Of a stretch of DNA of 64,000 nucleotides, positions 62,369 through 64,000 are shown piece after piece. The position numbers and the translations under genes were made by a program. The first letter of the stretch is position 1. Every line of letters starts with the position of its first letter. The stretch is from Mesorhizobium wenxiniae (GTDB lineage: Bacteria; Pseudomonadota; Alphaproteobacteria; Rhizobiales; Rhizobiaceae): the NCBI RefSeq assembly GCF_002284535.1, contig NZ_NPKH01000020.1:992001-1056000 (forward strand), given 5' to 3'. The notes under the pieces are model-generated. The model saw nothing but the letters and a program-made list of their open reading frames with translations, was not told the DNA's origin and ran no database searches.

Positions 62369-62809
62369 ATGATGCGACGCCGCGATATTTTCCGCTTGAG
62401 CCTTGCCGGATCCGCCGGCCTTTTCGGGCTGCGCCCGGTCAAGGCAGCGGCCGTGGAAGAGGAAAGGCAGAAGGTCGCCTATCACCTCAGCGACCTCGAC
62501 AAGGTCGGGTTCGTTTTGGGCAATATCAAGAACCATTATGAGGGCACCGGCGGCAAGGTCGACATCGTGCTGGTCGTGTATGGCCCGGCACTCGCCGCTT
62601 TCAAGTCGAAGAGCGCGTCAGCTGCCATTTCCAGCCGTTTTTCCGGCCTGGTCCGCGACGGGCTGACCTCACATGCCTGCGCCAACACCATGCATGGCAT
62701 GGATGTTGCGCTCACCGATCTGCTCGACGGCTTTCATGCCGCCGAGACCGGCGGTGTCGTCAAGCTCGCCGAATTGCAGCACCAGGGCTACGCCTATTTG
62801 CGGCCCTGA
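62369..62809 (+). CDS. DsrE-family protein with Tat-like signal
   Basis: 146 residues; two in-frame ATGs at 62369 and 62372. N-terminus RRRDIFRLSLAGSAGLFGL is a twin-arginine-type leader. The body has the DsrE-like fold: KVAYHLSDLDKVGFVLGNIK, KVDIVLVVYGPALAAF, FSGLVRDGLTSHACANTMHG, VKLAELQHQGYAYLRP. A Cys sits in HACANTM, where DsrE proteins carry the sulfur-relay Cys. Role in periplasmic sulfur handling is inferred only. Confidence 0.82.
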   Translation: MMRRRDIFRLSLAGSAGLFGLRPVKAAAVEEERQKVAYHLSDLDKVGFVLGNIKNHYEGTGGKVDIVLVVYGPALAAFKSKSASAAISSRFSGLVRDGLTSHACANTMHGMDVALTDLLDGFHAAETGGVVKLAELQHQGYAYLRP

Positions 62810-62878
62810 ACCTCTACTGACTTGAACATGAGGGCGGCGAGGCCCTACGAAGGGTGGGAGAGTCCCGGAGGAATAGAC

Positions 62879-63679
62879 GTGCCAGCCACCATAACCGCCA
62901 TTGTCACCCCCACCCTGGTCATCCCCGACCTCGCCGGCAAGGCGGTGCTGATCACCGGCGCTTCGACCGGCATCGGGGCGGCACTTGCACTGGCCTACGC
63001 CGCGCAGAAATGCCGCGTCGCACTGCATTACAATTCGAGTCGGGCAGCTGCCGAAAACCTGGCCGGGACCATCCGCACCGGAGGCGGCGAGGTATTCCTG
63101 ATCCAGGGCGATTTCTCGATCTCCGCCGATGTCGAGCGCGTCGTCGAGGACAGCGCGCAACACTTCGGCCGGCTCGATGGCCTGGTCAACAATGCCGGCG
63201 GCATGCTTGGCCGCGTACCCTATGCCGAGCAGACCGAGGCGCATTACGACGCGGTGATGGATCTCAACGCCCGCTCCGTGCTGACCGCCTCGCGCAAGGC
63301 GATGCCATGGCTGAAGCGCCAGGGCGGCTTCATCGTCAACACCTCGTCGATTGCGGCGCGCAATGGCGCCGGCGGCGGCGCCGGCCTTTATGGCTCGGCC
63401 AAGGCCTTCGTCTCCAATGTGACCCGCGGCATGGCCAAGGAACTGATCGGCTTCAACATCCGCGTCAACGCGGTGGCGCCGGGCACCATCGCGACGCCTT
63501 TCCATGAGCGCTATTCGACCGAGGAGCACATGAAGGGCATGGTTGCTACCATTCCGCAGGGCCGCGCCGGCACGCCCGAGGACTGCGTCGGCGCCTATCT
63601 GTTCCTCTCGTCCGCTCTGTTGAGCGGTTACATCACCGGCCAGGTGATCGAGGTGAATGGTGGCCAGTTGATGCCGTGA
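62879..63679 (+). CDS. Short-chain dehydrogenase/reductase
   Basis: 266 residues from GTG at 62879, with GGAGG 8 bases upstream. Rossmann motif TGASTGIGAALALAYA, NNAG in LVNNAGGMLG, catalytic Ser in NTSSIAA and the YxxxK motif in YGSAKAF, and VNAVAPGTIATP. Cofactor preference is probably NADP(H): HYNSSRAAA follows the second strand. It resembles FabG/3-oxoacyl reductase-type enzymes, substrate unknown. It is followed 46 bases later by the ABM-type gene, and the two may be co-transcribed. Confidence 0.9.
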   Translation: MPATITAIVTPTLVIPDLAGKAVLITGASTGIGAALALAYAAQKCRVALHYNSSRAAAENLAGTIRTGGGEVFLIQGDFSISADVERVVEDSAQHFGRLDGLVNNAGGMLGRVPYAEQTEAHYDAVMDLNARSVLTASRKAMPWLKRQGGFIVNTSSIAARNGAGGGAGLYGSAKAFVSNVTRGMAKELIGFNIRVNAVAPGTIATPFHERYSTEEHMKGMVATIPQGRAGTPEDCVGAYLFLSSALLSGYITGQVIEVNGGQLMP

Positions 63680-63725
63680 GCGGCGACCTGCATGCTTACC
63701 GCGGAAGCCAACGGAGAAAACGGCA

Positions 63726-64000
63726 ATGTACGGTCTGATCGGCAAGATGCGGGCGACACGCGGCCAGCGCGACGCAATGATGGATGTCCTGCTTGCCAGC
63801 ACCGGCGCCATGCCTGGCTGCCTGAGCTACATCATCGCCACCGATCCGGCCGATGCCGACGCGATCTGGGTGACCGAAGTGTGGACCGACCAGGCAAGCC
63901 ACAAGGCTTCGCTGCAACTGCCGGAAGTCCAGGCGGCGATTGCCAAGGCGCGGCCGATCATCGCCGGCTTCGAATTCCAGGTCGAGACCCGGCCCGTAGG
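63726..64000 (+). CDS. Antibiotic biosynthesis monooxygenase (ABM) domain protein, 3' end beyond window
   Basis: Start ATG at 63726 with GGAGAAAAC upstream. The visible ~91 residues have the dimeric alpha/beta barrel pattern of ABM proteins (MYGLIGKMRATRGQRDAMMD, SYIIATDPADADAIWVTEVW, then SHKASLQLPEVQAAIAKARP). Frame is still open at the last base; only a few residues are likely to be missing. Similar proteins are putative quinol monooxygenases. Confidence 0.85.
   Translation, partial: MYGLIGKMRATRGQRDAMMDVLLASTGAMPGCLSYIIATDPADADAIWVTEVWTDQASHKASLQLPEVQAAIAKARPIIAGFEFQVETRPV

Overview
The window looks like part of the chromosome of a Mesorhizobium-like alphaproteobacterium (Hyphomicrobiales/Rhizobiales). 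The evidence is high G+C with strong G/C third positions, a fused trpE(G) gene preceded by a rhizobial trpL leader peptide with three consecutive Trp codons, an fbcFBC-type cytochrome bc1 operon, choline-type choXWV genes, and several families of intergenic palindromic repeats. No rRNA or tRNA gene, CRISPR array, integrase or insertion sequence was seen. Species assignment is inference.

Layout. 1-5.2 kb is accessory: the 3' end of a fosmidomycin-resistance-type MFS gene, a TetR remnant, a divergent ArsR-rhodanese/DUF2938 pair with a palindromic operator candidate, a second degenerate piece of the MFS gene, then AraC regulator, exported aldo/keto reductase and a formylglycine-generating-enzyme-like protein. 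5.2-10 kb is core: rplY, pth (between them two hairpins sharing the same termini), an unknown gene, ychF, corA. 10-16.3 kb has two MaoC-like genes, apt, the cytochrome bc1 operon and two cupins. 16.5-19.6 kb holds a small exported protein, a wHTH/TPR regulator and a decayed TPR gene. 20-24.5 kb holds two paralogous ABC exporters joined by a 14-bp tandem repeat. 24.8-30.9 kb has trmL, soxR (with a sox box), hemF, small DUF proteins, and a DUF1285 / Nudix / CCA-transferase run. 31-37.9 kb is a MoxR-DUF58-DUF4159-membrane protein operon. 38-42.5 kb has clpS, choXWV and tdk.

42.7-49.6 kb is the most unusual block: five co-directional genes encoding a long coiled-coil protein, an unknown protein, a AAA+ ATPase, another unknown protein and a DUF2333-like membrane protein. 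I read them as one uncharacterised AAA+ machine. 49.7-54 kb contains fhs flanked by three genes (SnoaL-like, isochorismatase-like, GlxA-type AraC regulator) each broken by an apparent one-base frameshift: local decay or sequencing error. 54-64 kb has an acetyltransferase, a DUF4126/FAD oxidoreductase pair, an aspartoacylase-like enzyme, the attenuator-controlled trpE(G), a CDF metal transporter, an exported protein with an internal duplication, a DsrE-like protein, an SDR and the start of an ABM-type monooxygenase.

Limits: families were assigned by reading motifs and from memory, without searches. DUF numbers quoted as 'possibly' are recollections. Start codons were chosen from Shine-Dalgarno spacing and family-typical N-termini.
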